A stretch of 64,000 bases of DNA from Microbacterium sp. MYb54 (GCF_002979515.1 NZ_PCPA01000015.1:1-64000); one strand, 5' to 3'. Numbered from the stretch's first letter, positions 16,928 through 25,139 are shown. Notes: generated from the letters alone by a model not told the origin. Numbers and translations are program-made.

Positions 16928-17914
16928 TCAGCGCGCCGATCCTGCGCCCGCGTCCGTCGCCCGTTCATCGGGTTCATCCGGGGCGACACCCTCCGGGACG
17001 ACGCCCTCCGGGGCAGGGGACTGCGCTGGCACCTCAGCCGCCGCAGTCGCCGCACTCTCCTCCACAGCGCGCTCGGTTCGCACCCCGATCATGACCACGG
17101 CGAACACACACACCGCGATGATCGCCTCCGCCCAGAAGAACGCGAGGTAGTCGATGAGCGAACCGATCGGCGGCGAACCCGGGGCTGCGTTGCGGAACCC
17201 GGCGATCGCGAACAGCGTCGCCGCCATCCAGCCGAGTGCCGGCCAGACGAGCCCGCGACGACGTGACAGCAGGTGCCATGCACCCGTCACGACGGCGATA
17301 GCGAGCGCCCACATCGCGAGGATCATGAACACCGCGAAGGTGAGCACGCCGACAGACCGCGTGAGAGTGAGCTCGGCGACGGCCGCATCCGAATCCTGGT
17401 GGGCGTTGATCGCCGCACCGAACAGGGCGTCACGGTTGGAGAGCGTCAAGTGAACAGGCACGGTCTCGCCCCCCATCTTCGCCGTGAACTCGATCGTCGC
17501 CATGTACCGATCAAACGGATAGGCGGTGACTCCGGTGCCGCTGAGCACGACAGGAACATCGACGCTGCCGATGCGCTCGAGCGCCGGGAAGAAGGGATCG
17601 GTCTTCATCGCCGCCGAGGTGAGGATCTCGAGATCCTCGCGGGGAGAGAGCCCGCCCTCGGTGGTCAGATCACCCCGCGGCACGACGAGCAGGCGCAACA
17701 GAAGCTCGCCGCTCGACGGATCCACGCGGATGACCGCGGCAGTGACATCGACACGATCCGGGTCGTCACCGGGACCCGACTGCACACCGCCGCCACCGCC
17801 CATCGTGTTGCTGAGCTGGGACCATGCCGCCACGCCGCCGACCAGCGCGATGAGCACTGCTACCGCCGCAATCACGCGCAACCGTCTCGATCGCGTCCTC
17901 ATCCCGTCCACCAT
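16928..17914 (-). CDS. DUF4436 family membrane protein
   Basis: 328-aa protein with an N-terminal signal-anchor (LRVIAAVAVLIALVGGVAAW). An extracytoplasmic domain of about 150 residues follows, then three or four C-terminal helices containing the DUF4436 signature ALGWMAATLFAIAGFRNAAPGSPPIG and SLIDYLAFFWAE. The C-terminal tail is disordered and Pro/Glu-rich. Function is unknown. It lies 62 nt downstream of the exported deiminase gene on the same strand, so it may be transcribed from the palindrome-controlled promoter at 19.1 kb. The GGAGG upstream is only 3 nt from ATG 17914, so a start 3-12 nt further in is possible. Confidence 0.8.
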   Translation of the reverse strand: MVDGMRTRSRRLRVIAAVAVLIALVGGVAAWSQLSNTMGGGGGVQSGPGDDPDRVDVTAAVIRVDPSSGELLLRLLVVPRGDLTTEGGLSPREDLEILTSAAMKTDPFFPALERIGSVDVPVVLSGTGVTAYPFDRYMATIEFTAKMGGETVPVHLTLSNRDALFGAAINAHQDSDAAVAELTLTRSVGVLTFAVFMILAMWALAIAVVTGAWHLLSRRRGLVWPALGWMAATLFAIAGFRNAAPGSPPIGSLIDYLAFFWAEAIIAVCVFAVVMIGVRTERAVEESAATAAAEVPAQSPAPEGVVPEGVAPDEPDERATDAGAGSAR

Positions 17915-17976
17915 CGCCCTCCTTCCCGTCCGAACGAACTCGAACGATGGCGTTCGCTATGGTCGCGAACGGATAC

Positions 17977-19122
17977 TCACTCCTCTGGATCCCCCGGCAT
18001 GTCGTGCGTCGCGCAGTGGATGCCGCCTCCACCGGACGCCACCGTATCGATGTCCAGCGGCACGATCTCCCGGTCGGGGAAGTGGTCCTGCAAGATGCCC
18101 TGGGCGCGATCATCAGCGCGGCGGTCGCCGAACTCGGGAACGAACACCGCGCCGTTCCCGACGTAGAAGTTCACGTAAGAGGCGAGGAAGTCGTCCCCGG
18201 ATCCGCGGATCTCACCGAAGTCGGGCTGCGGCAGATCGACGACCTCGAAGCCGTCGCCATTGGCATCGGTCGCCTCCGCGAGCACCGATCGAGCCTGCGC
18301 ACTGGAACGCGACCAGACATCATCGGGTGCGCCCTCGCCAGGGGTGTCGAGCAACACGACCCCCGGCGCCGTGAAACGCACGAGCGAATCGATGTGGGCA
18401 TCGGTGATGTCCTCGTCGTAGACGCCGTCGAACCAGATCACCTTCTGCATGCCCAGCAGCTTCTTGAGCCTGCTCTCGATCTCGTCGCGGTTCAGCCCGG
18501 GGTTGCGGTTGTCGTTCACGAGTGAGCTCTCGGTCACGAGCAAGGTGCCGAGGCCGTCGGTCTCGAGCGAGCCTCCCTCGCCGACGAGGTTCGCCTGGAT
18601 GCGCGGGATCTCGAACTCGCGCAGGAACTCCCGGGCGACGAGGGCATCATTCGGATGCACCTGCTTGTCACCCCAGCCGTTGAAGTTGAAGTCGACGCCT
18701 TCGAGGCCGCTCGCCCCCTCGACGAACACGGGAACGGTGTCGCGCGCCCACAGATCGTCCACCGCCAGCTCGACGATCTCGACCGCGGCACCGCATTCGC
18801 GAGCCGCATCCTCGGCGTCGACCGGCGAGGCCAGCATCACAACCGGCTCGAACTCCGCGATCGCACGGGCGATGTTCGCGATGTCTTCACGCACGTAGGC
18901 GGTGTCCTCGTCCCAGATCAGCGCGGTCGGCCACGACATGACCGTCAGGGCGTGACTGTCCCACTCAGCACCCATTCGCCTGTTGGCGCGCGCCTCCGTG
19001 CCGCCCGAAGGCGCACCCGTGGCGACGGATCCGCCCGGTGCACACCCGATCAGAGCCGTGCCGAGCACCCCGAGCCCCGTGGCAGTGAGCAGCCCTCTCC
19101 GCGTGACCTCAAACGCAGCCAT
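17977..19122 (-). CDS. Agmatine deiminase family protein, Tat lipoprotein (PAD2)
   Basis: 381-aa paralogue of PAD1 with an export signal: TRRGLLTATG (Tat) and lipobox LIGC (Cys27), so it should be anchored outside the membrane. Catalytic elements are intact: Asp128 in LWARDTVP, Glu182 in GEGGSLE, His243 in TDAHIDS and Cys370 in SGGGGIHCATHD. The start at ATG 19122 has GGAGG 6 nt upstream; earlier in-frame codons cross the operator and lack export features. It is divergent from PAD3 across a 230-nt regulatory region. An extracellular deiminase could act on arginine residues in peptides or on free guanidino compounds; sequence cannot separate these. Confidence 0.9.
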   Translation of the reverse strand: MAAFEVTRRGLLTATGLGVLGTALIGCAPGGSVATGAPSGGTEARANRRMGAEWDSHALTVMSWPTALIWDEDTAYVREDIANIARAIAEFEPVVMLASPVDAEDAARECGAAVEIVELAVDDLWARDTVPVFVEGASGLEGVDFNFNGWGDKQVHPNDALVAREFLREFEIPRIQANLVGEGGSLETDGLGTLLVTESSLVNDNRNPGLNRDEIESRLKKLLGMQKVIWFDGVYDEDITDAHIDSLVRFTAPGVVLLDTPGEGAPDDVWSRSSAQARSVLAEATDANGDGFEVVDLPQPDFGEIRGSGDDFLASYVNFYVGNGAVFVPEFGDRRADDRAQGILQDHFPDREIVPLDIDTVASGGGGIHCATHDMPGDPEE

Positions 19123-19137
19123 GTCCGACCTCCATAA

Positions 19138-19299
19138 ATTAGATGTCATCCAATAGTACCGCCGGACTTCCGTTGGATCGAATCCTAGGCCCGATGTCCC
19201 CGCGGGCGACAGGGTTCCTCGATGCGCCGCTCCATCGAGCCCTTGACATCCAGCACACCGGGGTGAAGACTGTGGCCAAGGAATTGGATCTTGTCCAAA
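19138..19299. promoter_or_regulatory. Divergent PAD2/PAD3 control region with repeated operator
   Basis: ATTAGATGTCATCCAAT (19138-19154) lies 16 nt upstream of the PAD2 start. ATTGGATCTTGTCCAAA (19283-19299) lies 54 nt upstream of the PAD3 start, just past a TTGACA (19243-19248), 17-nt spacer and AAGACT (19266-19271) promoter. GTTGGATCGAATCCTAG (19172-19188) is a weaker third match. All share the ATTGGAT-N3-ATCCAAT pattern of the TetR regulon. Confidence 0.75.
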
Positions 19300-19352
19300 T
19301 ATGGACGCAATGCCCACCTCCACACTGGCGTGGACGACGGAAGGAACCAGAC

Positions 19353-20867
19353 GTGAGCGAGCAACGAAGCAGCATCATGACCGCGGGCTATCCCCGCAGG
19401 CAGTTCTTGGCCTTTGCGGGGATCGCCGCCGCCGGCCTGGTGGTCGCCGGCCCGACCATCCGGGCCATCACCACCCAAGACGCGGCCCAAGCCGCCGGGT
19501 CTTTCGCCGTGCCAGGAGAGGCCGGGCCACTCAAGCGGATCTGGATGGCGTGGCCCTCCAGTACTTCGATCTGGGGCAGCCTCCTCAACGGCATCCAGGG
19601 CGACATCGCCAAGATCGCGAATGAGATCGTCAAGACGACGCCGGTCGTCATGTGCGCCGACGGAGCGAGCGCCGCAGCCGCGGCTCGCAGCCGCGTCAGC
19701 TCCAACGTGACGGTGATCAGCTCCATTCCGGTCAACGACTGCTGGATGCGTGATTCCGGTGCGGTGTTCCGCACAGACGGAGTCGGCGGCATCGACGCGA
19801 TCGGCCTCAACTTCAACGGCTGGGGCAACGAGCAGACCCATGCGAAGGACGCACTGGTCGCTCAGCGAATCGCCCAATACAACGACTTCGCCTTCACTGC
19901 GGCGAACGTCGTCGGAGAAGGCGGAGGCGTGATCACCGACGGCGACGGGACGCTCATCGCGAACCGCAGCTCCTGGGTCGACTCGGCCCGCAACCCCGGC
20001 AAGACGGCAGCCCAGATCGAGACCGAGCTCCTTCGCATGTACGGTGCGTCGAAGATGATCTGGTGCCAGGGCATCTCGAGTCAGGACATCACCGACGACC
20101 ACATCGACGCCACCGTCCTGTACACGGGCCCGGGCAAGGTGCTCGTTCAACTGAGCAATCCCGCGCGGCCGTCGACCATCTGGTCGCAGTCCGCGATCGC
20201 GACCCGCAATCTGCTCGCTGCGGCAACCGACGCCAAAGGTCGGCAGCTGCAGGTCACGACCATCTACGGCCCCGCCTCACTCCCCCGTATTCCCTCGTCC
20301 GCGCAGGCGACGTTCTTCGACGGGTACCTGAACTGCATCGTCACCTCTGGATCGGTCATCACCGCGCAGTTCGGCGACGCCACGACCGACACCGCGGCTC
20401 GCAACGCCCTCTCCGCTGCATTCGGCCGTCCGTGTGTGCAGTTGAACCTCGACGTCCTGATGGGCGAGGGAGGGGGCGGCGCGCACTGCGTCACCATGGA
20501 GGAGCCTCTCGTTTCCGGGGGCCCAACGCCGACACCGACGCCTACACCTACGCCTACGCCCACCGGCGCCACCGTCACGGCCGACCGCACCACCGTGAGC
20601 CGCGGCGGCACGATCCGCGCCACCGTCGCGAACGGCCCGGGTGGCCGCCGCGACTGGGTCGGCCTCTACCGCGCGAACGATGCCGACAATGCCGGCGGAG
20701 TCGACGAGAAGTACCTCAACGGTCAGACCACCCCACCCTCGAGCGGCCGCACGTCGGCGACGATCGCGTTCACCGCGCCTTCGACACGAGGAACGTACAA
20801 CTTCCGCTTCTTCGCCGACGACGGGTTCACGCTGCTCGCCACCAGCCCGACGTTCCAAGTCACCTGA
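19353..20867 (+). CDS. Agmatine deiminase family protein, Tat-exported with C-terminal domain (PAD3)
   Basis: 504 aa starting at GTG 19353, with AAGGA about 8 nt upstream. A Tat signal (YPRRQFLAFAG, 13-23) is followed by a hydrophobic stretch and a probable cleavage site after AQA. There is no lipobox, so it is secreted or loosely bound. The deiminase domain has Asp134 in CWMRDSGA, Glu189 in GEGGGVI, His250 in TDDHIDA and Cys379 in GEGGGGAHCVTM, all intact. A Pro-Thr repeat linker (391-404) joins a beta-sandwich-like domain (405-504) with DWVGLYRAND and GTYNFRFFADDGFTLLATS. It is divergent from PAD2 and downstream of the shared operator. Confidence 0.9.
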   Translation: MSEQRSSIMTAGYPRRQFLAFAGIAAAGLVVAGPTIRAITTQDAAQAAGSFAVPGEAGPLKRIWMAWPSSTSIWGSLLNGIQGDIAKIANEIVKTTPVVMCADGASAAAAARSRVSSNVTVISSIPVNDCWMRDSGAVFRTDGVGGIDAIGLNFNGWGNEQTHAKDALVAQRIAQYNDFAFTAANVVGEGGGVITDGDGTLIANRSSWVDSARNPGKTAAQIETELLRMYGASKMIWCQGISSQDITDDHIDATVLYTGPGKVLVQLSNPARPSTIWSQSAIATRNLLAAATDAKGRQLQVTTIYGPASLPRIPSSAQATFFDGYLNCIVTSGSVITAQFGDATTDTAARNALSAAFGRPCVQLNLDVLMGEGGGGAHCVTMEEPLVSGGPTPTPTPTPTPTPTGATVTADRTTVSRGGTIRATVANGPGGRRDWVGLYRANDADNAGGVDEKYLNGQTTPPSSGRTSATIAFTAPSTRGTYNFRFFADDGFTLLATSPTFQVT

Positions 20868-20948
20868 GGCCGTCAGCGCGGCGCATCGATGCGGCAATGA
20901 CTGCCGAGAGAGCCTGACGACAGGCCCCTCCCGTCACACCACAAGAAC

Positions 20949-21611
20949 TCAGGAGTCCTGCGCGAGTCGTCGCTCGAACCCGTCGAGGATGAGGTCGAGG
21001 CCGACATCGAACTCATCGGCGAAGGAGTACGTTTCGTCACCCATGAGCTCGCCCATGAGCTCGCCCAGCGCCCGCGTGAGATGCGGGTATTCCTCCGGAC
21101 TCGGCGCGACGTCTTCGGCGAATGACTTCTCCGCCCCCTCGGCAGGCACGAAGGGAAGGGTGGACTCCGTGAGGGCGAAGCCGTAGACATAGGCGTCGAT
21201 CGCCGAGAACAGGTGCGTGGCGAGCGCGGCAGAGAAGCCGGAGTTCAACAGGCATCCGTAGATCCGATCGAAGTGCCGGAGCAGCGGAGTCCCAGGCCGA
21301 GGGCGTGCTTCGATCATGCCGAGCGCCCACGGATGCTGCACGAGCACCGACCTTGCCGATCGGGCCCGGCCGGCCATTGCCGACCGCCAGGGGGCGTCGA
21401 CTTCGGGGGCTTCGATCTGCTCGAACGCCCAGTCCGCGAGCGCATCCAGCAGCGCGCTCTTGTTGGCGACGTGGTGATAGAGCGACATCGCCTCCACGTC
21501 GAGTTCGGCCGCCACGGACCGCATGCTGACCGTGGCGATACCGCCTCGGTCCGCGACTGCTGCGGCCGCCTCCACGATCCGATCCTTGCTGAGCACTGCG
21601 CGGGCATTCAT
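20949..21611 (-). CDS. TetR-family repressor, divergent from DUF6326 gene
   Basis: 220 aa. The helix-turn-helix is ATVSMRSVAAELDVEAMSLYHHVANKSALLDALADW (about 26-61), the pattern of the tetracycline-repressor-like branch whose C-terminal domain binds small hydrophobic ligands. The C-terminal part (HPWALGMIEARPRPGTPLLRHFDRIYG) fits that branch. It is transcribed away from the DUF6326 membrane protein gene, with two CCTTACG-N2-CGTAAGG palindromes between them, so it most likely represses both. Residues 188-195 contain a tandem GELMGELM duplication. Confidence 0.88.
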   Translation of the reverse strand: MNARAVLSKDRIVEAAAAVADRGGIATVSMRSVAAELDVEAMSLYHHVANKSALLDALADWAFEQIEAPEVDAPWRSAMAGRARSARSVLVQHPWALGMIEARPRPGTPLLRHFDRIYGCLLNSGFSAALATHLFSAIDAYVYGFALTESTLPFVPAEGAEKSFAEDVAPSPEEYPHLTRALGELMGELMGDETYSFADEFDVGLDLILDGFERRLAQDS

Positions 21612-21624
21612 GAGGGCATTGACT

Positions 21625-21677
21625 CCTTACGGGCGTAAGGCTAGCATCGCCCTCATCCTTACGGTCGTAAGGATGAG
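21625..21677. promoter_or_regulatory. Double TetR operator between TetR and DUF6326
   Basis: CCTTACG-GG-CGTAAGG (21625-21640) and a 26-nt perfect palindrome (21652-21677) with arms CTCATCCTTACG and CGTAAGGATGAG. The centres are 32 nt apart, about three helical turns, placing both on the same DNA face. Confidence 0.82.
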
Positions 21678-21692
21678 ATCTAGGAGTCCCCC

Positions 21693-22175
21693 ATGAGAAC
21701 GCATCGACGCCCCACCCCACTCGACGAACAGCGCATCCCGGTGCGCACGGCGCTCGCTGCGGCCTGGACCAGCTTCATGTTCCTGTACATCTACGTCGAC
21801 TACTTCCACCTGCACAAGCCCGGCGTCATCGACAACCTCCGCGCCGGCGTCGTCTTCGAGTTCGACATCAGCCCACCGTTGTTGACGCTCATGCTCACGT
21901 CCGTGGCGATCCCCGCCCTGATGGTGCTGCTCTCCGCGACGCTGCCCGCCCGTGTCAGCCGCACCACGAACCTCATCGTCGCATCGCTCTACATCCCCTA
22001 CTCGGTGTTCAACGCGGCAGGGGAGTCCTGGGACTGGGCGTTCTTCTACATCCTCTCGATCGGAATCGAGGTGCTGATCCTGGCCTTCATCCTGCGCTCT
22101 GCCTGGACCTGGCCCCGAACGCGCTCGGATGCCGCAGATGCTGCGGAGGCCGGCCTCCTCACCTCACCCGAATAG
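21693..22175 (+). CDS. DUF6326 family membrane protein
   Basis: 160-aa membrane protein with four hydrophobic helices: TALAAAWTSFMFLYIYVDYFHL, LLTLMLTSVAIPALMVLLSATL, RTTNLIVASLYIPYSVFNAAG and FFYILSIGIEVLILAFILRSAW. The arrangement matches DUF6326, of unknown function. It is controlled by the adjacent TetR repressor, a layout typical of small efflux or stress proteins (inference). The last 17 nt overlap the end of the convergent lipid kinase gene. Confidence 0.82.
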   Translation: MRTHRRPTPLDEQRIPVRTALAAAWTSFMFLYIYVDYFHLHKPGVIDNLRAGVVFEFDISPPLLTLMLTSVAIPALMVLLSATLPARVSRTTNLIVASLYIPYSVFNAAGESWDWAFFYILSIGIEVLILAFILRSAWTWPRTRSDAADAAEAGLLTSPE

Positions 22176-23100
22176 CCGACGGCTGGATGGTGACGGTGAA
22201 TCCCCGGGTCTCCCCCATGTGCTCGCCGTCGATCTGGAAGGCACGGGGTTCGGGCAGCGTGACGTCGATGGTCTTGGCCCGGCCGTAGCCGATGGTCTCG
22301 GTGCTCACCGTCTCGTCGCTCTTGGTGAACAGCTTCTTGAGGCCGTTGTCCCAGAGCATGCTCTTCGCCGTCTCGGCCCACTGCCCGACGCTGTCGGCGC
22401 TCACGATCAGGTAGTCGAGCTCGCCGTCGGACGGGTCGGCGTCTGCCAGAAGGGTGATCCCGCCCTGGATGGAGCCGCAGTTGGCGATGAGGAGCGTATG
22501 GCCCTCCTCGTCGGTCGCCGGTTCGTCGTCTCGGGTGATGTGGAAGCTCAGGACATCGGAGTTCGACACCGCCCGGCCGAGAGACTCGACGTAGGCGAGC
22601 CAGCCCGCCTTTGCCTTGAGGTCATCATCGGTCTCCGCGATCATCTGGGCATCGATGCCGAAGCCCACCATCACGACGAAAGCGTGCCGTGCGGTCGTGC
22701 CATCGAGCGCGACCTCGACCCAACCGACATCGACGGGCCTGGGCTCGCCTCGGACAGCGCGGGCGAACGCCGCAGGAACATCGCCGAGGGGAACATCGAG
22801 GTTCCGCGCGAGGAGGTTCCCTGTCCCGAGCGGAATGATCGCGAGATCCACGTCAGCCGAGTTCTCGGCGAGATGCTCGGCCACCGCGCGCACCGTTCCG
22901 TCTCCGCCGGCGACGGCGATCAGCTCGACCCCGGCGGCGAGTGCTCGCGCTGCGGCGCCCTGCCCCGGGTCGTCCTCCGTGGTCTCGAACCAGACGGTCT
23001 CCCTGGCGGTGCGCCTGCCGACAGACTCGGCCAGGGCCGCTTCGAGCACGCCCTTCTCGGTCTTCGACGGGTTCCAGATGACGGCGATGACTGCGCTCAT
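22159..23100 (-). CDS. Diacylglycerol kinase family lipid kinase
   Basis: 313-aa soluble kinase of the DAGK/sphingosine kinase/YegS fold. The nucleotide-binding motif is AVAGGDGTVRAVAEHL, and PLGTGNLLARNLDVP follows the family pattern. The C-terminal beta domain holds GSIQGGITLLADADPSDGELDYLI. It probably phosphorylates a membrane lipid such as diacylglycerol to feed phospholipid turnover; the lipid is not determined. The start ATG 23100 has GGGAGG 6 nt upstream. Converges with the DUF6326 gene. Confidence 0.9.
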   Translation of the reverse strand: MSAVIAVIWNPSKTEKGVLEAALAESVGRRTARETVWFETTEDDPGQGAAARALAAGVELIAVAGGDGTVRAVAEHLAENSADVDLAIIPLGTGNLLARNLDVPLGDVPAAFARAVRGEPRPVDVGWVEVALDGTTARHAFVVMVGFGIDAQMIAETDDDLKAKAGWLAYVESLGRAVSNSDVLSFHITRDDEPATDEEGHTLLIANCGSIQGGITLLADADPSDGELDYLIVSADSVGQWAETAKSMLWDNGLKKLFTKSDETVSTETIGYGRAKTIDVTLPEPRAFQIDGEHMGETRGFTVTIQPSAIRVR

Positions 23101-23160
23101 GGCGAGCCTCCCTTTCGTGACTGAGCCGGTGCCGCAAGGTCATCACGGCATCCGCGGGAA

Positions 23161-23197
23161 GGTGAGGGGCAGACGCTGGGGAGTCCCGCCCCTCACC
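23161..23197. terminator. Terminator hairpin downstream of the GlsB-like gene
   Basis: GGTGAGGGGC (23161-23170) pairs perfectly with GCCCCTCACC (23188-23197) across a 17-nt loop, 7 nt beyond the stop of the minus-strand GlsB-like gene. Confidence 0.65.
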
Positions 23198-23203
23198 GGT
23201 CTA

Positions 23204-23473
23204 TTACTTGTTGCTGGACTTGCGGCCGACGATGAGGCCGTAGATCAGCAGGACCACGATCGATCCGCCGATGGCGAGGAGCCAGGTCTGGATCGAGAAG
23301 AACTCCTGCAGGGGCGCGTTGAAGATGACGCCGCCGATCCATCCGCCCAGCAGCGCACCGACGACGCCGAGCAGCAGGGTGATGAACCAGCCGCCGCCCT
23401 GCTTTCCGGGGAGGATGAGCTTTGCGATCGCCCCGGCGATGAGGCCGAGAAGGAGAAATCCGAAGAATCCCAT
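23204..23473 (-). CDS. GlsB/YeaQ/YmgE family stress-response membrane protein
   Basis: 89-aa transglycosylase-associated-type protein with three hydrophobic segments: FFGFLLLGLIAGAIAKLILPG, WFITLLLGVVGALLGGWIGGVIF and TWLLAIGGSIVVLLIYGLIVG. The glycine-rich GALLGGWIGG motif is diagnostic. The start at ATG 23473 (MGFFGF) is chosen over longer forms because family members begin there. It follows the Asp23 cluster on the same strand with a 78-nt gap and may share its envelope-stress role. Confidence 0.88.
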   Translation of the reverse strand: MGFFGFLLLGLIAGAIAKLILPGKQGGGWFITLLLGVVGALLGGWIGGVIFNAPLQEFFSIQTWLLAIGGSIVVLLIYGLIVGRKSSNK

Positions 23474-23551
23474 GGGTGTTTCCGTTCTGTGTATGAGCTC
23501 GCCTGAGCTCGTGAGGCCGCGATGAAGCACGGGTCACCGCCCGACGTCAGG

Positions 23552-24166
23552 TCAGGACAGGCGCGACTGATCTGCGGCGAGTCGCGCGCGCAGACCGGAG
23601 TGGATGGAGATGTAGGTCGGCAGATCACGGCCGGTGAGCGTCGCGAGGTTGGTCACGAGCCTGTCGACGTGCTCGACGACGTCCTTGGGCGAGGTGTTCT
23701 GCCGTGGCGTGATGCTGACGTGCATCACGGATTCGCGGCGGATGTCGTTGGCCGCGACATGTGTGGAGAGGATGTCTCCCCTGACCCCGAGGGAGTTCTT
23801 CAGGGCATCGGAGGCGAACGAATCCTTGACTGTCACTCGCCCGAGAGGGTTCTCCTGACCGGCGGAGCGCAGCACGGCGTGCGAGCGGCGACCACCGATC
23901 CTGGCAAGAGCGACGATGAGCAGGATCACCAGCAGCACGAGCGCTGCGAGGGTTGCGACGGCGACCCAGGTGAGCGTGGTCGCACCGATGCGGGTGGTCT
24001 CGAGAGCCTGGCCGAGCCATCCTTCCGCGGTCCGTGCGGCGCCGGTCCACACGTCGGCCGCCTGAGGCCAGACGCCGACCGCGATCACCGCACCGCCGAT
24101 TCCGAGCAGCACGATCCCGATGATGAGCAGCAGGAGACGATTCACCGCGCGATTCGTGTTGTTCAT
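23552..24166 (-). CDS. AmaP-like alkaline-shock membrane anchor protein
   Basis: 204-aa protein with two N-terminal helices (RLLLLIIGIVLLGIGGAVIAVGVW and TWVAVATLAALVLLVILLIVALA) and a soluble C-terminal domain. The topology and position in the cluster match AmaP, which tethers Asp23 to the membrane in Firmicutes; sequence similarity is modest. The start codon overlaps the stop of the DUF6286 gene (TGATG). Last gene of the five-gene operon. Confidence 0.75.
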   Translation of the reverse strand: MNNTNRAVNRLLLLIIGIVLLGIGGAVIAVGVWPQAADVWTGAARTAEGWLGQALETTRIGATTLTWVAVATLAALVLLVILLIVALARIGGRRSHAVLRSAGQENPLGRVTVKDSFASDALKNSLGVRGDILSTHVAANDIRRESVMHVSITPRQNTSPKDVVEHVDRLVTNLATLTGRDLPTYISIHSGLRARLAADQSRLS

Positions 24167-24747
24167 CAGTCGAACTCGCTTTCCTTGGGACGGTTGACCC
24201 GGACGCGGGTCTTCACGGGGGGAACGAGCCGGTACGTGGCAAGCTCCGCCTCGGCGAGGCTGCGCACGCGGGATTGCTCGATCGGCTCGCCACCTGCGGG
24301 TCGAACGGTGACATCGACGCTGCGATGCGCGACACCGACGGTGATCTGATTGCGGGCGAGCCCGGTCTCCGCGCTCAGGTGCTGCGCGAGTGATGCGGCG
24401 AGCACGCCGTTGTCGACCAGCACTGCCCGGTCGTTCCAGGTCATCTGGTGCTTGGGCAGGCGCCCGGGGGTGATTGCCAGGATGACGAAGATCAGTCCGA
24501 TCAGCGCCACGACTGCGCCCCCCGTGGCGACGAGCGCCGGCGGTGTGGCAGTGGGGATCCCGACCAGCCACGCAGCAGCGTCGGCGGGACCGAGCAGAAG
24601 CGCAGGCTGCGCGAGGAGCGACAGGACGATCTCGACGCCGACGTAGATGAGGGCGAGGATCAGCAGGATCACCGCGACGAACATCGCGACGGTCCGCGGA
24701 GAGTGGGATTCTCGGCGCACGACTCTCCGCAGTGCGGGGGTGCTCAT
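24166..24747 (-). CDS. DUF6286 family membrane protein
   Basis: 193 aa with two hydrophobic helices (VAMFVAVILLILALIYVGVEIVLSLL and LVATGGAVVALIGLIFVILAI) and a cytoplasmic tail of about 90 residues that includes TPGRLPKHQMTWNDRAVLVDNGVLAASLAQHLS. This is the DUF6286 pattern found in actinobacterial Asp23 clusters. The start overlaps the upstream Asp23-like stop by 4 nt. The tail resembles that of the AmaP-like neighbour, suggesting the two are partners in the envelope. Confidence 0.82.
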   Translation of the reverse strand: MSTPALRRVVRRESHSPRTVAMFVAVILLILALIYVGVEIVLSLLAQPALLLGPADAAAWLVGIPTATPPALVATGGAVVALIGLIFVILAITPGRLPKHQMTWNDRAVLVDNGVLAASLAQHLSAETGLARNQITVGVAHRSVDVTVRPAGGEPIEQSRVRSLAEAELATYRLVPPVKTRVRVNRPKESEFD

Positions 24748-25139
24748 AAGACTCTCTTTCGCTCGGGGATGACCGCGCCGGTGATCGTGACGTTCACGCG
24801 GGTGATGTCTCGCCCCAGAAGGCGGGACAGGCCGTCACGGAGCTCGATCTGCAGGTCGCCGATGCGTTCCAGCACCGGCTTCGTGTTCTCGACCGCCGCG
24901 GTGTCCTCCAGGTTCGGGATCGGCAGCGGAGTGCTCGCGCGGACGGCGATGCCGCCACGGAACTCGGCGACGTCGACGGACACATCACCGCGACCCACTC
25001 CGACCGTCGTCGCGACCGCTTCGTGAGCAACCTTCCGCAGCACTCGTTCGGCGACGTCGACGCGACCCGCGTAGGGATGCGCCTCCCCGGCGGCAGCCCC
25101 CGAGGGGCCGCCGCCGGCGGGTGCGGTCGTGATCGCCAT
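24744..25139 (-). CDS. Second Asp23/Gls24-like protein
   Basis: 131-aa soluble protein, diverged from the canonical Asp23 protein encoded two genes upstream. It begins with a Gly/Ala-rich segment, and the core keeps alternating strands (GDVSVDVAEFRGGIAVRAST, then LLGRDITRVNVTITGAVI). The start ATG lies inside the stop of the DUF2273 gene (TAATG). It lacks the recognisable glycine-rich motif of the canonical copy, so it is probably a partner subunit. Confidence 0.68.
   Translation of the reverse strand: MAITTAPAGGGPSGAAAGEAHPYAGRVDVAERVLRKVAHEAVATTVGVGRGDVSVDVAEFRGGIAVRASTPLPIPNLEDTAAVENTKPVLERIGDLQIELRDGLSRLLGRDITRVNVTITGAVIPERKRVL

Noticed and set aside
20949..21611. Assigning the second TetR gene to the deiminase regulon
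   Set aside because: Its own promoter carries a different palindrome (CCTTACG-N2-CGTAAGG), and the ATTGGAT-N3-ATCCAAT motif is absent there.
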